Shown here: positions 27,355-39,420 of the stretch, piece by piece
Layout: every line of letters starts with the position of its first letter
Numbering within the stretch: the first letter of the stretch is position 1
Notes under the pieces: model-generated
Told to the model about the DNA's origin: nothing
The model's database searches: none
The model's input: the letters and a program-made list of their open reading frames with translations, nothing else
Assembly: GCF_014202905.1 (NCBI RefSeq)
Contig: NZ_JACHHY010000021.1
Span: forward strand, 23,885-87,884
Direction of reading: 5' to 3'
Length of the DNA: 64,000 nucleotides
From: Chitinivorax tropicus
GTDB lineage: Bacteria; Pseudomonadota; Gammaproteobacteria; Burkholderiales; SCOH01
Translations under genes and position numbers: made by a program

Positions 27355-27726
27355 ATGCGTCATTACGAGATCGTATTCATCGTCCATCCTGATCAAAGCG
27401 AGCAGGTGCCGGCGATGGTCGAGCGTTACAAGAATATGGTCGTGAACGGTGGTGGTGCAATCCATCGCCTCGAAGACTGGGGTCGTCGTCAACTGGCCTA
27501 TCCGATTCAGAAAGTTCACAAGGCCCATTACGTGCTGATGAACATCGAATGCAGCCAGGAAATCCTGGATGAGCTGGAACATGCATTCAAGTTCAACGAC
27601 GCAGTTCTGCGCCACCTGACCCTGAAGAAAACTGGTCCGGTGACCGAGCCTTCTCCGATGATGAAAGAAGAGAAGTCGAAGTCCCTGATGAGTCAGGAAG
27701 GTAAAGGCGACGCTGCTGCGGCGTAA
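27355..27726 (+). CDS. rpsF: 30S ribosomal protein bS6
   Basis: Ribosomal protein of 123 aa that binds with bS18 on the 30S platform. It starts [19 protein letters not shown] and contains the RNA/protein contact region [14 protein letters not shown]. The C-terminal tail is acidic/lysine-rich (MMKEEKSKS) as in other bS6 proteins. AAAAGGAG lies six bases before the ATG. First gene of rpsF-priB-rpsR-rplI. Confidence 0.98.
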   Translation: MRHYEIVFIVHPDQSEQVPAMVERYKNMVVNGGGAIHRLEDWGRRQLAYPIQKVHKAHYVLMNIECSQEILDELEHAFKFNDAVLRHLTLKKTGPVTEPSPMMKEEKSKSLMSQEGKGDAAAA

Positions 27727-27731
27727 GCTGA

Positions 27732-28037
27732 GTGAGTTGCAATCAGGTTGAGCTGGAAGGTGTCATCATCGAGCGCGAGTCGCTTCGGTATACGCCAGCA
27801 GGTATCCCAATCATCGGGTTTGGCCTTTCCCATCAATCCCAGCAAAATGAAGCGGGCATGGCCCGTACAGTCAAGTGCGTCTTGGCCGCTATTGCATTGG
27901 GTGATATTGCCGTTCAGGTGGATCGCCTACGGGATGACAGGGTAGTCCATTTGTCAGGTTTTCTGGCAATGAAAAACCTGAAAAGCTCACAACTGGTATT
28001 GCACGTAACCCGAATCGAATACAGTCAAACGAGGTAA
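27732..28037 (+). CDS. priB: Primosomal replication protein N (PriB)
   Basis: OB-fold single-strand DNA-binding protein of 101 aa that helps PriA and DnaT reload DnaB at stalled forks. It is recognised by [23 protein letters not shown] near the N-terminus (a fragment of it, [18 protein letters not shown], is the family core) and by its fixed place between rpsF and rpsR in beta- and gamma-proteobacteria. The start is GTG at 27732, five bases after the rpsF stop, with no strong ribosome-binding site, suggesting coupled translation. Confidence 0.93.
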   Translation: MSCNQVELEGVIIERESLRYTPAGIPIIGFGLSHQSQQNEAGMARTVKCVLAAIALGDIAVQVDRLRDDRVVHLSGFLAMKNLKSSQLVLHVTRIEYSQTR

Positions 28038-28039
28038 TC

Positions 28040-28267
28040 ATGTCCCGTAATTTGTTCAAGCGTCGGAAGTTCTGCCGCTTCACCGCCGAAGGCGTCAAAG
28101 AGATCGACTACAAAGATATCGATACGCTGAAGGATTTCGTCACCGAAACAGGCAAGATCATTCCTGCCCGTATCACTGGTACCAAGGCTCGCTACCAGCG
28201 TCAGCTGTCAGATGCCATCAAGCGTGCGCGCTTCCTGGCCCTGATGCCTTACACTGATCTGCACTAA
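28040..28267 (+). CDS. rpsR: 30S ribosomal protein bS18
   Basis: Ribosomal protein of 75 aa that forms a dimer with bS6 on the 30S platform. The sequence has [20 protein letters not shown] and the conserved [24 protein letters not shown] lies six bases before the ATG. It follows priB after 2 bases. Confidence 0.98.
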   Translation: MSRNLFKRRKFCRFTAEGVKEIDYKDIDTLKDFVTETGKIIPARITGTKARYQRQLSDAIKRARFLALMPYTDLH

Positions 28268-28285
28268 GCGCTAGGAGATATCGAC

Positions 28286-28735
28286 ATGCAAATCATTCTC
28301 CTGGAAAAAGTAGCCAATCTGGGTCAACTGGGCGACGTGGTCAAGGTCAAGGATGGTTACGCTCGTAACTTCCTGATCCCGACTGGTAAAGCAAAGCGTG
28401 CAACAGATGCCAATCTGAAAGAGTTTGAAGCACGTCGTGCAGAGCTCGAAAAGGTACAGGCTGCCAAATTGGTTGAGGCGCAAGCTCGTGGTGAGAAACT
28501 CGCCGGTGCGCGTTTCGAAGTCAGCCAAAAAGCAGGTGTGGATGGCCGCTTGTTCGGCTCTGTCACCAACGCGGACATTGCTGACGCGATCAGCAAGACC
28601 GGCGTTCAGGTTGCCAAGGCTGAAGTTCGCCTGCCTGAGGGCCCGTTCAAGATGATCGGTGAATACAACGTTGATATCGCACTGCACCACGACGTAGTAG
28701 TTGAGGTGGCTGTTGTGGTCGTGCCAGAGGCGTAA
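28286..28735 (+). CDS. rplI: 50S ribosomal protein bL9
   Basis: Ribosomal protein of 149 aa with the two-domain bL9 layout. The N-terminal rRNA-binding domain has [20 protein letters not shown] and [13 protein letters not shown]; a long helix (about 40-75) connects to the C-terminal domain. TAGGAG precedes the ATG by nine bases. It is the last gene of the ribosomal unit and is followed by a strong terminator. Confidence 0.98.
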   Translation: MQIILLEKVANLGQLGDVVKVKDGYARNFLIPTGKAKRATDANLKEFEARRAELEKVQAAKLVEAQARGEKLAGARFEVSQKAGVDGRLFGSVTNADIADAISKTGVQVAKAEVRLPEGPFKMIGEYNVDIALHHDVVVEVAVVVVPEA

Positions 28736-28763
28736 TCTGCTTCAAGCTGGATGTTGTTTCAAG

Positions 28764-28789
28764 AAAAGGGCTGCTTTGCAGCCCTTTTT
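28764..28789 (+). terminator. Rho-independent terminator after rplI
   Basis: GGGCTGC at 28768-28774 and GCAGCCC at 28778-28784 with a TTT loop, flanked by AAAA and TTTTT. It ends the rpsF-priB-rpsR-rplI transcript. Confidence 0.92.
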
Positions 28790-29040
28790 GTTTGTGGGAT
28801 GCATTTGACTGCTGGTTGGGATTCATGGGGTGTCATGTATCCAGTAGCGGTGTGAGCAGGTAATAAATTCAGGTCAATCATGGCAAAGCAGGCTGGATGA
28901 AACTGGCAATGAGCCGTGTGGGGCTTGGGGTTGCAATGTGATCATTGGATTCTCCGACGAGCCATCTGTTCTGCTGTAAAATGGCATCATGTAGCCCCCG
29001 CCTTGAGGGGGTTTTGTTTTTCATTATGTCGTGATGCGCT
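28790..29040. other. rplI-dnaB intergenic region with a second terminator-like hairpin
   Basis: About 250 bases without a gene. CCCCC at 28995-28999 and GGGGG at 29007-29011 form a short GC hairpin followed by TTTTGTTTTT (29012-29021), which looks like a terminator only 20 bases before the dnaB ATG. TAAAAT near 28978 could be a -10 element for a short transcript ending there. The dnaB ribosome-binding site is poor. Confidence 0.5.
28995..29021 (+). terminator. Terminator-like hairpin directly upstream of dnaB
   Basis: A 5-bp C/G stem with a 7-base loop and a T-rich tail. It would stop transcripts entering from upstream and could attenuate dnaB expression. Confidence 0.6.
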
Positions 29041-30450
29041 ATGTCCACTTTCGATTTGGTTTCAGAAGACCGTGAATTGCAGATGATCAAGCTGCCGCCT
29101 CATTCGGTTGAGGCTGAGCAGTCCGTGTTGGGCGGTTTATTGCTGGACAACAAAGCTTGGGACAATGTCGCCGGCCAGATATCCGAGGTTGATTTTTATC
29201 GCCACGATCATCGATTGATCTTCAAGCATGTGTTCAAATTGCTTGAGCTGGGGCAGCCTGCCGATGTGGTGACCGTGGCCGAGTCATTGGAAAAATCCAA
29301 TGAGCTGCAGGAGGTAGGTGGGCTGGCGTATTTGGCCAGCTTGGCTCAGAACACGCCTAGCGCCGCAAATATCGGTCGATACGCCCATATTGTGCGAGAG
29401 CGTTCGATCATGCGCAAATTGGTTGAAGTCGGCACCGAGATTGCCGATTCGGCCTATAACCCAAATGGCCGCGATGCGGCGGATCTGCTTGACCAGGCGG
29501 AGGCCAAGGTCTTTGAGATTGCAGAAAGCAGCGCCAAAGGGCGGCAGGACTTTCTGACCATGCCGCAATTGGTGTCGGAGGTGGTCGAGCGGATTGATAC
29601 GCTCTATAACCGTGACAATCCAAATGACATCACCGGCATCCCATCTGGTTTTGTCGATCTGGACAATATGACTTCAGGGTTGCAGCGTGGTGATCTGATC
29701 ATTGTTGCGGGTCGGCCTTCTATGGGGAAGACGGCATTTTCCATCAATGTTGCTGAGAATGTTGCGATCAGCACTGGTTTTCCTGTGGCGATTTTCAGTA
29801 TGGAAATGGGTGGTGCGCAGCTGGTCATGCGGATGATCGGCTCTGTTGGTAAGCTTGATCAGCATAAAATCAAGACTGGCCGATTGGAGGATGAAGACTG
29901 GCAGAAGCTGACCTATGCCGTCGGTAAACTGTCCGAGGCGCCTATCTATATTGATGAATCGGCGGGCCTGTCCGCATTGGAGGTTCGGGCACGGTGCCGT
30001 CGCTTGGCACGCCAGCATGGCCAGCTTGGCTTGATCGTGATTGACTATATCCAACTGATGGCAGGTAACAGCAGTGGTGGGCGTGATCAGAACCGTGCAA
30101 CAGAGGTGGGCGAGATATCACGATCGTTGAAAAGCTTGGCCAAAGAGCTGAAAGTGCCGGTGGTCGCGCTGTCTCAGCTGTCACGAAATGTGGAAAGCCG
30201 CCCGGACAAGCGTCCGATGATGTCCGATTTGCGTGAATCTGGCGCAATCGAACAAGATGCAGACATCATCATCTTCATGTTCCGTGAAGAGTACTACTTC
30301 CGAGATAAGGAAGAATTGAAAGGCAAGGCTGAGGCAATCATCAGCAAGCACCGTAATGGCCCGACCGGGAGCGTGCCATTGACCTTCCTCGGCCAATTCT
30401 CTCGTTTCGAAAATGCCGCCTTTACCAAAACGGGTTGGGAGGGCGAGTAG
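29041..30450 (+). CDS. dnaB: Replicative DNA helicase DnaB
   Basis: Hexameric replication-fork helicase of 469 aa. The N-terminal collar domain (about 20-125) begins PPHSVEAEQSVLGGLLLDN. After a linker, the RecA-like motor has Walker A VAGRPSMGKTAFSINVAEN, Walker B LIVIDYIQLMAG and the arginine-finger region KHRNGPTGSVPLTF. No intein is present. The annotated start ATG has only weak upstream signal. An alternative ATG fourteen codons later (MIKLPPHSVEAEQ) is also consistent with some family members. The position after rplI is common in beta-proteobacteria. Confidence 0.97.
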   Translation: MSTFDLVSEDRELQMIKLPPHSVEAEQSVLGGLLLDNKAWDNVAGQISEVDFYRHDHRLIFKHVFKLLELGQPADVVTVAESLEKSNELQEVGGLAYLASLAQNTPSAANIGRYAHIVRERSIMRKLVEVGTEIADSAYNPNGRDAADLLDQAEAKVFEIAESSAKGRQDFLTMPQLVSEVVERIDTLYNRDNPNDITGIPSGFVDLDNMTSGLQRGDLIIVAGRPSMGKTAFSINVAENVAISTGFPVAIFSMEMGGAQLVMRMIGSVGKLDQHKIKTGRLEDEDWQKLTYAVGKLSEAPIYIDESAGLSALEVRARCRRLARQHGQLGLIVIDYIQLMAGNSSGGRDQNRATEVGEISRSLKSLAKELKVPVVALSQLSRNVESRPDKRPMMSDLRESGAIEQDADIIIFMFREEYYFRDKEELKGKAEAIISKHRNGPTGSVPLTFLGQFSRFENAAFTKTGWEGE

Positions 30451-30763
30451 TAATCGTGTGGGTGGGCTGGGTGGTGTTGCTCACATGCCCAGCTTTGCCG
30501 CAGGCACTTCTGCTGAGTGCTGATCCCATATCCGTCTACCACGGCAAGTGGTCGGGGCTGCATGCCGGCCCTGCCCGGCTCATCTAGCCTAAACATTCCT
30601 TCCATTTTTTCGCACAACCCGTCCTGGTGATCGACAGTGGTACGCCTCTTTGAGGTGCCTGGCTGATAGGTGATATTCCGTGAGTGAGTGATCCGCAGCC
30701 CGCGCCAGATCTCGTCGAGCGCTGATCTTTCCTTTTAGATCAGAGATGTGTCGCCCATTGATG
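30451..30763. other. Intergenic region downstream of dnaB
   Basis: About 310 bases with no credible gene. TGATCT/AGATCA at about 30723-30742 forms a 6-bp hairpin with an 8-base loop, without a T-run. No strong dnaB terminator was seen. Confidence 0.4.
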
Positions 30764-30808
30764 TTGATGCCTGAAATAAAATACAGTATACTGTTGATAT
30801 TGACAGCT
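30764..30808 (+). promoter_or_regulatory. Promoter overlapped by a LexA-like SOS box
   Basis: TTGATG at 30764-30769 and TATACT at 30787-30792 are spaced by 17 bases, a good sigma-70 layout. CTGT at 30791-30794, eight bases, then ACAG at 30803-30806 match the LexA operator CTGT-N8-ACAG used in beta- and gamma-proteobacteria, with the outer TA also present on the left. The box overlaps the -10, where LexA would block transcription. A 12-bp perfect palindrome ACAGTATACTGT (30783-30794) shares the left half. Confidence 0.65.
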
Positions 30809-30828
30809 TAATGCCGAAGGGGGAAGTG

Positions 30829-31287
30829 ATGACCTATCGTATCCAGTCTGATCAGCAATCTGTCTTGCCACTTAATGATGGGAGGTATGCCAGGTTGGAT
30901 GGTGTGATTCACGGATTGATTGGTGGCTTCCTGTTGATGGTTGTCCATGACCTGAGCCCGGCTTGGCTGGAAGTCATGCAACACCCAAAGGCCGATGGGT
31001 TGCTGATGGGGTTGATCTGCGTCAGCGCATTGGTCTTGACGGTCGGAGCAGTCTATTGCGGGGTGCGAGTTGGTTATCTTGCCTGGCGATGGTTGAGGGA
31101 GGTATCACAACGGCGGCAACGAATTGTTCAATCTGATCAGGTGGGTCAGGCCATAGTTTGGTCATACACCAAGCTGCTACATAGGCTGTTGCCTGTTTAC
31201 TGGCAGCGCGTGGCCGGTAGCAAGCGCCCTCATTTGCGGTGTGTGGTTGTTGGCGGAGGTAGCCATGTTGCGGCTTGTTCTGGGTGA
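30829..31287 (+). CDS. Small two-helix membrane protein under a LexA-like box (unknown function)
   Basis: Predicted inner-membrane protein of 152 aa. I place the start at ATG 30829, which has AAGGGGGAAG just upstream, and not at the ATG 30811. Two hydrophobic segments are visible: about 25-41 (GVIHGLIGGFLLMVVHD) and about 58-86 (a long stretch including LICVSALVLTVGAVYCGVRV). A basic cytoplasmic-looking region follows (WLREVSQRRQRI, and a Lys/Arg/His-rich tail). I do not recognise the family. The upstream SOS box suggests DNA-damage induction, and many small SOS membrane proteins slow cell division, but that role is speculation here. It is monocistronic. Confidence 0.65.
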   Translation: MTYRIQSDQQSVLPLNDGRYARLDGVIHGLIGGFLLMVVHDLSPAWLEVMQHPKADGLLMGLICVSALVLTVGAVYCGVRVGYLAWRWLREVSQRRQRIVQSDQVGQAIVWSYTKLLHRLLPVYWQRVAGSKRPHLRCVVVGGGSHVAACSG

Positions 31288-31612
31288 TGCCTTGAAACGG
31301 CCTAGTCTGGTCGGGGTGGTTGTCAGTGCTTAAGAGGCGGTAATGGCATTGGTAATCAGGCGTACGGCCACTCAAGGTGTATTGAGCTGATTACGTGGTG
31401 GGCGCAGCAATAAAGATGGATTGGATAGTGCGGGCGTTGGTGATGTGCTCAAAGGCGGATGGTGTTCATGTCTGCCAAATCATTGGCAAAGCGGCGAGCA
31501 CTGATGAGGTGATCAGCTTGGTGATGCGTGGGATGTAAGCAGAGTGTGGCCATCCGCAAGTGAACAAGCCAGCTGTCCGCTGGCTTGTTCTGGCTTGGCT
31601 CTGGTCAATCGA
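31288..31612. other. Intergenic region between the SOS-box gene and potI
   Basis: About 325 bases. A 40-codon open frame (ATG 31416 to TAA 31538, MDWIVRALVMCSKADGVHVC at its start) is possible but lacks a clear ribosome-binding site. A perfect 12-bp inverted repeat with a 5-base loop lies at 31562-31590 and can end transcription from either side, although T-runs are missing. Confidence 0.45.
31562..31590. terminator. 12-bp hairpin downstream of potI
   Basis: GAACAAGCCAGC at 31562-31573 and GCTGGCTTGTTC at 31579-31590 pair perfectly around TGTCC. It lies 22 bases past the potI stop on the minus strand. The absence of a T-run makes it a less certain intrinsic terminator. Confidence 0.5.
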
Positions 31613-32506
31613 TCAGTGCCCGCCCTGTGCAACTGCCTGCTGGATAGCCTTGTCCCGTTTGGCTTGGGCGGAAACCATCAGCCGGTTGGAAATCACCACA
31701 AAGACCGTGACGAATACGATGATGATGGTTGCCAGGGCATTGATCTCAGGTGTCAACCCAAGCCGGATGGAGGAGAAAATCCACTGGGGTAGGGTGGTGG
31801 AGCCGGGGCCGGACAGGAATGCAGTCAGTACATAATCATCCAAGGACAGCGTGAACGATAATAGCCAGCCTGACACCAATGCCTGGGAAATCAATGGGAT
31901 GGTGATGACAAAGAATACCTTCCAGGGACGGCAACCCAGGTCCATGGCGGCATCTTCCAGTGAGCGATCCATCTCGCGCAGCCGAGATTGCACCAGCACT
32001 GCAACATAGGCCATGCAAAGCGTGGTATGGCCGATCCAGATGGTGACCATGCCGCGTTCACCAAAGGCGTAGCAGCCCGCTGTTTTCAGCAGGCCGGCTG
32101 CTTCGCCATCGCAGCCGATCGCGGTTTGCAGGGCGACAAACAACAGCAGCATCGATAGCCCTACAATCACCTCTGGCATCACCATGGGCGCGGTGACCAT
32201 GCCTGCAAACAGGCTGCTGCCCCGGAAACGACCAAAACGGGCCAGTACGAAGCCCGCTATGGTGCCGAGCACAACAGCCAAGCTGGCGGTCATGAATGCG
32301 ATCTTGAAACTGAGTTTGGCTGCGGCAATGACTGCCTCGTCATTGAACAGTACTTGATACCACTTCAATGAAAAGCCGCCCCATACGGTCACCAGGCGGG
32401 ACTCGTTGAAGGAGTAGATCACCAAGCTGATGATTGGCGCATACAGGAAGAAAAAGCCGAGCAACATATAGAGTTTATTGCTCAGCGGCATCTTTTTGCC
32501 ATTCAT
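31613..32506 (-). CDS. potI: Putrescine ABC transporter permease PotI
   Basis: Inner-membrane permease of 297 aa, one of the two channel subunits of the PotFGHI putrescine importer. It has six predicted helices, starting with LYMLLGFFFLYAPIISLVIY, and the EAA loop contacting the ATPase at about 190-210 (EDAAMDLGCRPWKVFFVI). Its ATG overlaps the potH TGA (ATGA), so translation is coupled. It is the last gene of the pot set on this strand and is followed by a strong hairpin. Confidence 0.95.
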   Translation of the reverse strand: MNGKKMPLSNKLYMLLGFFFLYAPIISLVIYSFNESRLVTVWGGFSLKWYQVLFNDEAVIAAAKLSFKIAFMTASLAVVLGTIAGFVLARFGRFRGSSLFAGMVTAPMVMPEVIVGLSMLLLFVALQTAIGCDGEAAGLLKTAGCYAFGERGMVTIWIGHTTLCMAYVAVLVQSRLREMDRSLEDAAMDLGCRPWKVFFVITIPLISQALVSGWLLSFTLSLDDYVLTAFLSGPGSTTLPQWIFSSIRLGLTPEINALATIIIVFVTVFVVISNRLMVSAQAKRDKAIQQAVAQGGH

Positions 32507-33459
32507 GATTTGCCGGCCTCCATTTGCTTGGCTTCAAATCGATGGAACCAGATGATCGGCGCGATCAACAGAATCATCATGATGACGGTCACAGCGGAGG
32601 CTTGTGGCCAGTCCATGTTGGCGCCAAAGTCATCCATCAGCCGTTTACCGATCATCAATACTTCGCCACCGCCCAGCAGCTCTGGAATCACGTATTCACC
32701 GACAGCTGGGATGAATACCATCATCGAGCCAGCAATCATGCCGCCTTTGGAAAGCGGCAAGGTGATCTTGAAAAATGCGTCCCATGGCTTGGCGCCCAGA
32801 TCCGCAGCGGCCTCCAGCAGGCGACCATCCAGCTTTACCAGGTGTGAGAACAGCGGCAGGATCATGAAGGGCAGGTAGCTGTATACCATGCCGACAATGA
32901 CGGAGAATTGGTTGTATAGCAATGGAATCGGTTCGTTGATGATGCCCAAGGTCATCAGGATGTTGTTCAGGACCCCGTTGTCCTTGAGGATGCCGATCCA
33001 TGCATAGACCCGTAGCAGGAATGAGGTCCAGAATGGCAACATCACCAGCATCAGCAGGGTGTTACGGGTTGCTTCATCACTGCGGGCGATGTTGTAGGCA
33101 ATCGGGTAGCCGATGATCAGACACAAGACGGTGGTGATCAGCGCCAGCTTCAGCGAGTTCCAGTAGGAGATGATGTACTGGCTGTTGCTGGCGGCTTCAC
33201 TCCAGCTGGTCTCGGCAAAGGCCTTGGCTTCATCCAGGATGGTGTGATATTTGCCCGTATTCAGTGTGATGATGGTTTTGTTTTCTTCCTGCTGAACGAT
33301 CTGTGTGTAAGGTGGCTGCGCAATGTCAGGCTCAGTGAAGCTGATCTTCAGTACAAAAAAGAATGGCAATAGGAAAAACAGCAGTAACCAGCCATAGGGT
33401 ACTGCTGTCACCAATGTTCTGCCTTTGGGCAGGCAGCGCATCAGAAGTCCCTTGATCAT
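32503..33459 (-). CDS. potH: Putrescine ABC transporter permease PotH
   Basis: Inner-membrane permease of about 318 aa. The first helix is PYGWLLLFFLLPFFFVL and the EAA loop is LEAAADLGAKPWDAFFKITL. A long periplasmic loop after helix 1 (about 45-100) is typical for PotH. The frame is open well upstream inside potG, but the ATG at 33459 overlaps the potG TGA as ATGA and gives the family-like start [17 protein letters not shown]. It pairs with PotI. Confidence 0.95.
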   Translation of the reverse strand: MIKGLLMRCLPKGRTLVTAVPYGWLLLFFLLPFFFVLKISFTEPDIAQPPYTQIVQQEENKTIITLNTGKYHTILDEAKAFAETSWSEAASNSQYIISYWNSLKLALITTVLCLIIGYPIAYNIARSDEATRNTLLMLVMLPFWTSFLLRVYAWIGILKDNGVLNNILMTLGIINEPIPLLYNQFSVIVGMVYSYLPFMILPLFSHLVKLDGRLLEAAADLGAKPWDAFFKITLPLSKGGMIAGSMMVFIPAVGEYVIPELLGGGEVLMIGKRLMDDFGANMDWPQASAVTVIMMILLIAPIIWFHRFEAKQMEAGKS

Positions 33460-34583
33460 GATGTCAGCACCACGCCAGCGTTGTCGGCCCACTTGACGAA
33501 TACCTTGTCGCCCCAGGTGGGGGGCTCGGCTTCGCCCCAGTGGGTGGAGGGAACATGGGCCATGAGAACGCGGCCACTGGGCAGGCGGATGTGATAGATC
33601 GAGTAGCTGCCCAGGTAGGCGATTTCCGCCACTTCTCCAGCACACCAGTTGAATTCGGCGGTTGGTTGTTCCCTGCAAACCGTAATGCGCTCGGGTCTGA
33701 CGGTGAACCAGAGGGTCTGACCTAATGCGCCGGTGATGCCATGATCGACATAAATCCGGTTGTGCAGCTCGGGTGCCTCGATCACGATATGGCTGGCTTC
33801 ATCCACGACCAATTTGCCTTCGATGGTGTTGGTCGAGCCGATGAACTCTGCCGTGAACACGCAATTCGGATGATTGTAGATATCGCGTGGTCCGCCGACC
33901 TGTAGCAATTTGCCTTCCGACATGATGCCGATCCGGCTTGACATGGTCATCGCTTCTTCCTGGTCGTGTGTGACCATGATGCAGGTGACGCCGACTTTTT
34001 CAATCACGTTGACCAGCTCGATCTGCGTCTGCATCCGCAGCTTCTTGTCCAGGGCGCCGAGTGGCTCATCCAGCAGCAGCAGCTTGGGGCGCTTGGCCAA
34101 GGAGCGCGCCAGGGCAACCCGCTGTTGCTGGCCACCTGACAGTTGGTGGGGCTTGCGCTTGGCGTATTTACGCATCTGCACGAGATCGAGCATCTGGTTG
34201 ACGCGCTCGGTGATTTCGCTCTTGGGGAGTTTGTCCTGTTTCAGGCCAAATGCCACATTCTCTTCGACCGTCATGTGCGGGAAGAGCGCATAGGACTGGA
34301 ACATCATGTTGATGGGGCGGGCATAGGGCGGCAGATCGGTTATGTCCTGTCCATCCAGAATCAGACGGCCTTCCGTGGGCTTGTCCATGCCTGCCAGCAT
34401 TCTGAGCAGTGTGGATTTTCCCGAGCCGGAGCTGCCCAGCAGGGCAAAAATCTCGTTCCTAGGGATATGTAATTCGACATCATCCACGGCGGTAAAATCA
34501 CCAAATCGCTTGGTAACGCCACGGATCTCCAGATAGGCCTGTTTGCCACCGGCTTTGCCGGCAGCAGCATTGTCTACCGCCAC
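33456..34583 (-). CDS. potG: Putrescine ABC transporter ATP-binding protein PotG
   Basis: ATPase subunit of 375 aa that drives putrescine import. Walker A is [16 protein letters not shown], the signature [16 protein letters not shown], Walker [13 protein letters not shown] and the H-loop [11 protein letters not shown]. The C-terminal TOBE-type domain (about 260-375) is typical of spermidine/putrescine ATPases. The start is a GTG at 34583 with TAGGAG about ten bases upstream. A hairpin terminator lies between it and potF, so potGHI is probably read through at a lower level than potF. Confidence 0.95.
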   Translation of the reverse strand: MAVDNAAAGKAGGKQAYLEIRGVTKRFGDFTAVDDVELHIPRNEIFALLGSSGSGKSTLLRMLAGMDKPTEGRLILDGQDITDLPPYARPINMMFQSYALFPHMTVEENVAFGLKQDKLPKSEITERVNQMLDLVQMRKYAKRKPHQLSGGQQQRVALARSLAKRPKLLLLDEPLGALDKKLRMQTQIELVNVIEKVGVTCIMVTHDQEEAMTMSSRIGIMSEGKLLQVGGPRDIYNHPNCVFTAEFIGSTNTIEGKLVVDEASHIVIEAPELHNRIYVDHGITGALGQTLWFTVRPERITVCREQPTAEFNWCAGEVAEIAYLGSYSIYHIRLPSGRVLMAHVPSTHWGEAEPPTWGDKVFVKWADNAGVVLTS

Positions 34584-34627
34584 AATGAGCTACTCCTAAA
34601 CAGTCTGCAGGATGGCCTGCGCCGCCA

Positions 34628-34658
34628 GAAAAACAGTCGGCGGCATGGCCCGCCGACT
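34628..34658 (-). terminator. Attenuating terminator between potF and potG
   Basis: AGTCGGCGG and CCGCCGACT (34635-34643 and 34650-34658) form a 9-bp stem with a 6-base loop. On the minus strand the stem is followed by GTTTTTC. Placed right after potF, it would let the abundant binding protein be made in excess over the membrane components. Confidence 0.75.
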
Positions 34659-34668
34659 CCGTTTTCAA

Positions 34669-35766
34669 TTACTTGCTGGTTTTGAATTTATTGAAGTATG
34701 CCGTGACACGCTTTTGTGTGTCAGCATCCATCGGTTTCTTGGGTTGCAATTTGGACAGTGCCGCGTCGCTCAGGTAGATCTTGGAGTCATCCTTGAGCTT
34801 TTTGTCCACCAAGGCGGTTGCCTTGGCGTTGGGGTTGGCATAATTCACCTTGTTGGAGATGGCGGCCACGACCTCCGGCTTCATGATGAAGTTGATCCAT
34901 TGATGGGCTTCAGCCACATTCTTGGAGTCCTTCGGGATGGCCATGGTGTCGATCCACAGCTGGGTGCCTTTCTCGGGCACAACATACTCGATATTCTGCG
35001 GTTTTTTGGCTTCCTTGGCCCGATCGCGTGCGATGTATACGTCGCCGTTGAAGCCCATGGCGACGCATACGTCACCGTTGGCCAGCAGGTCGATCGGCGC
35101 CTGGATGAATACCTTGATGTCTTTGCGGATGGCGGCCAGTTCTTTGTTGTTGGCTTCCAGTGCGTCTTTTGAGAAGTCCATCATGTCACGGCCTTTGTAG
35201 ATGTTGTACATAGCGTACACATCTGACGCGCTTTCCATGAATGAAATGCCGCAGCTCTTCAGCTTCGAGGTGTATTTCGGGTTGAAGATCAGCTCCCACA
35301 TGTCGGTGGGCATGGGTTCGCTGCCCAGTGCTTTTTTCACTTTGTCGAGGTTGATGCCGAATGCTGCTGTGCCCCACATGTAGGGCAGTAGGTATTCGCC
35401 GGTCGGGTCGGCTGCTTTCAGCTTCTCCAGCATGGTCGGGTTCAGGTTGGCCAGGTTGGGCAGCTTGGTCTTGTCGAGCTTCAGATAGATGCCTGACTTG
35501 ATTTGCTTGGCGGCGAAATCCATCGAAGGGTGGACAACATCATAGCCGCTTTTGCCAGTCAGCAACTTGGCTTGCAGCGTTTCGTTGCTGTCATAGACGT
35601 CGTACTTCGGGGTGATACCCGTTTCTTTCTGGAAATCCTTGGTGGTGTTGTCGGCAATATAGTCTTGCCAGTTGTATACATTGACCTTGCCAGCGGCAAA
35701 TGCGCCGGCTACGGACAGCCCCATCACCACGGCGGCCAGTTTGACTGCAAATTGTTGCTTTTTCAT
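34669..35766 (-). CDS. potF: Periplasmic putrescine-binding protein PotF
   Basis: Substrate-binding protein of 365 aa delivering putrescine to PotGHI. The N-terminus is a Sec signal peptide (MKKQQFAVKLAAVVMGLSVA then GAFA, cleavage near residue 25). The mature part begins with KVNVYNWQDYIADNT and contains YDVYDSNETLQAKLLTGKSG and the ligand-pocket region VHPSMDF. CGGGAG lies ten bases before the ATG. It is the first gene of potFGHI and follows argS on the same strand by 335 bases, so it most likely has its own promoter. Confidence 0.95.
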   Translation of the reverse strand: MKKQQFAVKLAAVVMGLSVAGAFAAGKVNVYNWQDYIADNTTKDFQKETGITPKYDVYDSNETLQAKLLTGKSGYDVVHPSMDFAAKQIKSGIYLKLDKTKLPNLANLNPTMLEKLKAADPTGEYLLPYMWGTAAFGINLDKVKKALGSEPMPTDMWELIFNPKYTSKLKSCGISFMESASDVYAMYNIYKGRDMMDFSKDALEANNKELAAIRKDIKVFIQAPIDLLANGDVCVAMGFNGDVYIARDRAKEAKKPQNIEYVVPEKGTQLWIDTMAIPKDSKNVAEAHQWINFIMKPEVVAAISNKVNYANPNAKATALVDKKLKDDSKIYLSDAALSKLQPKKPMDADTQKRVTAYFNKFKTSK

Positions 35767-36101
35767 GGATATTCACTCCCGTTCGGTTTCCGAAACACCT
35801 GGTTCCAAGCGGTTTCGGCATGTGGCCGACGCCAGCCTGGGCGCATTGTCAGATCGACGTATTGATCCCCTCTCGCCGATAGGCGCAATTACAGCATACA
35901 TGTGCGTTGGTGGGTATGCTGCATTGCATCTCACTACAGCCAAGCAAGCGATTGACCTGCTGGCCGGGCGCGGATTTTACGGCATCTTGCCGATCCATGC
36001 TGCTGGTTTTGCATATCTGACAGCCTGATGTAGGTGTCAGAAGTATGCATCACGCCCGGGCAGGCCGTGCCTCGCCCACTCTGGAGAGATCGGTACAGGG
36101 T
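35767..36101. other. potF upstream region / argS downstream region
   Basis: 335 bases without a gene. Near potF there is GTTTC-C-GAAAC (about 35786-35796) with related GAAACCG/CGGTTTC copies a few bases away, which may be an operator. I could not define a promoter or a clear argS terminator. Confidence 0.4.
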
Positions 36102-39416
<3,315 letters not shown>

Positions 39417-39420
<4 letters not shown>

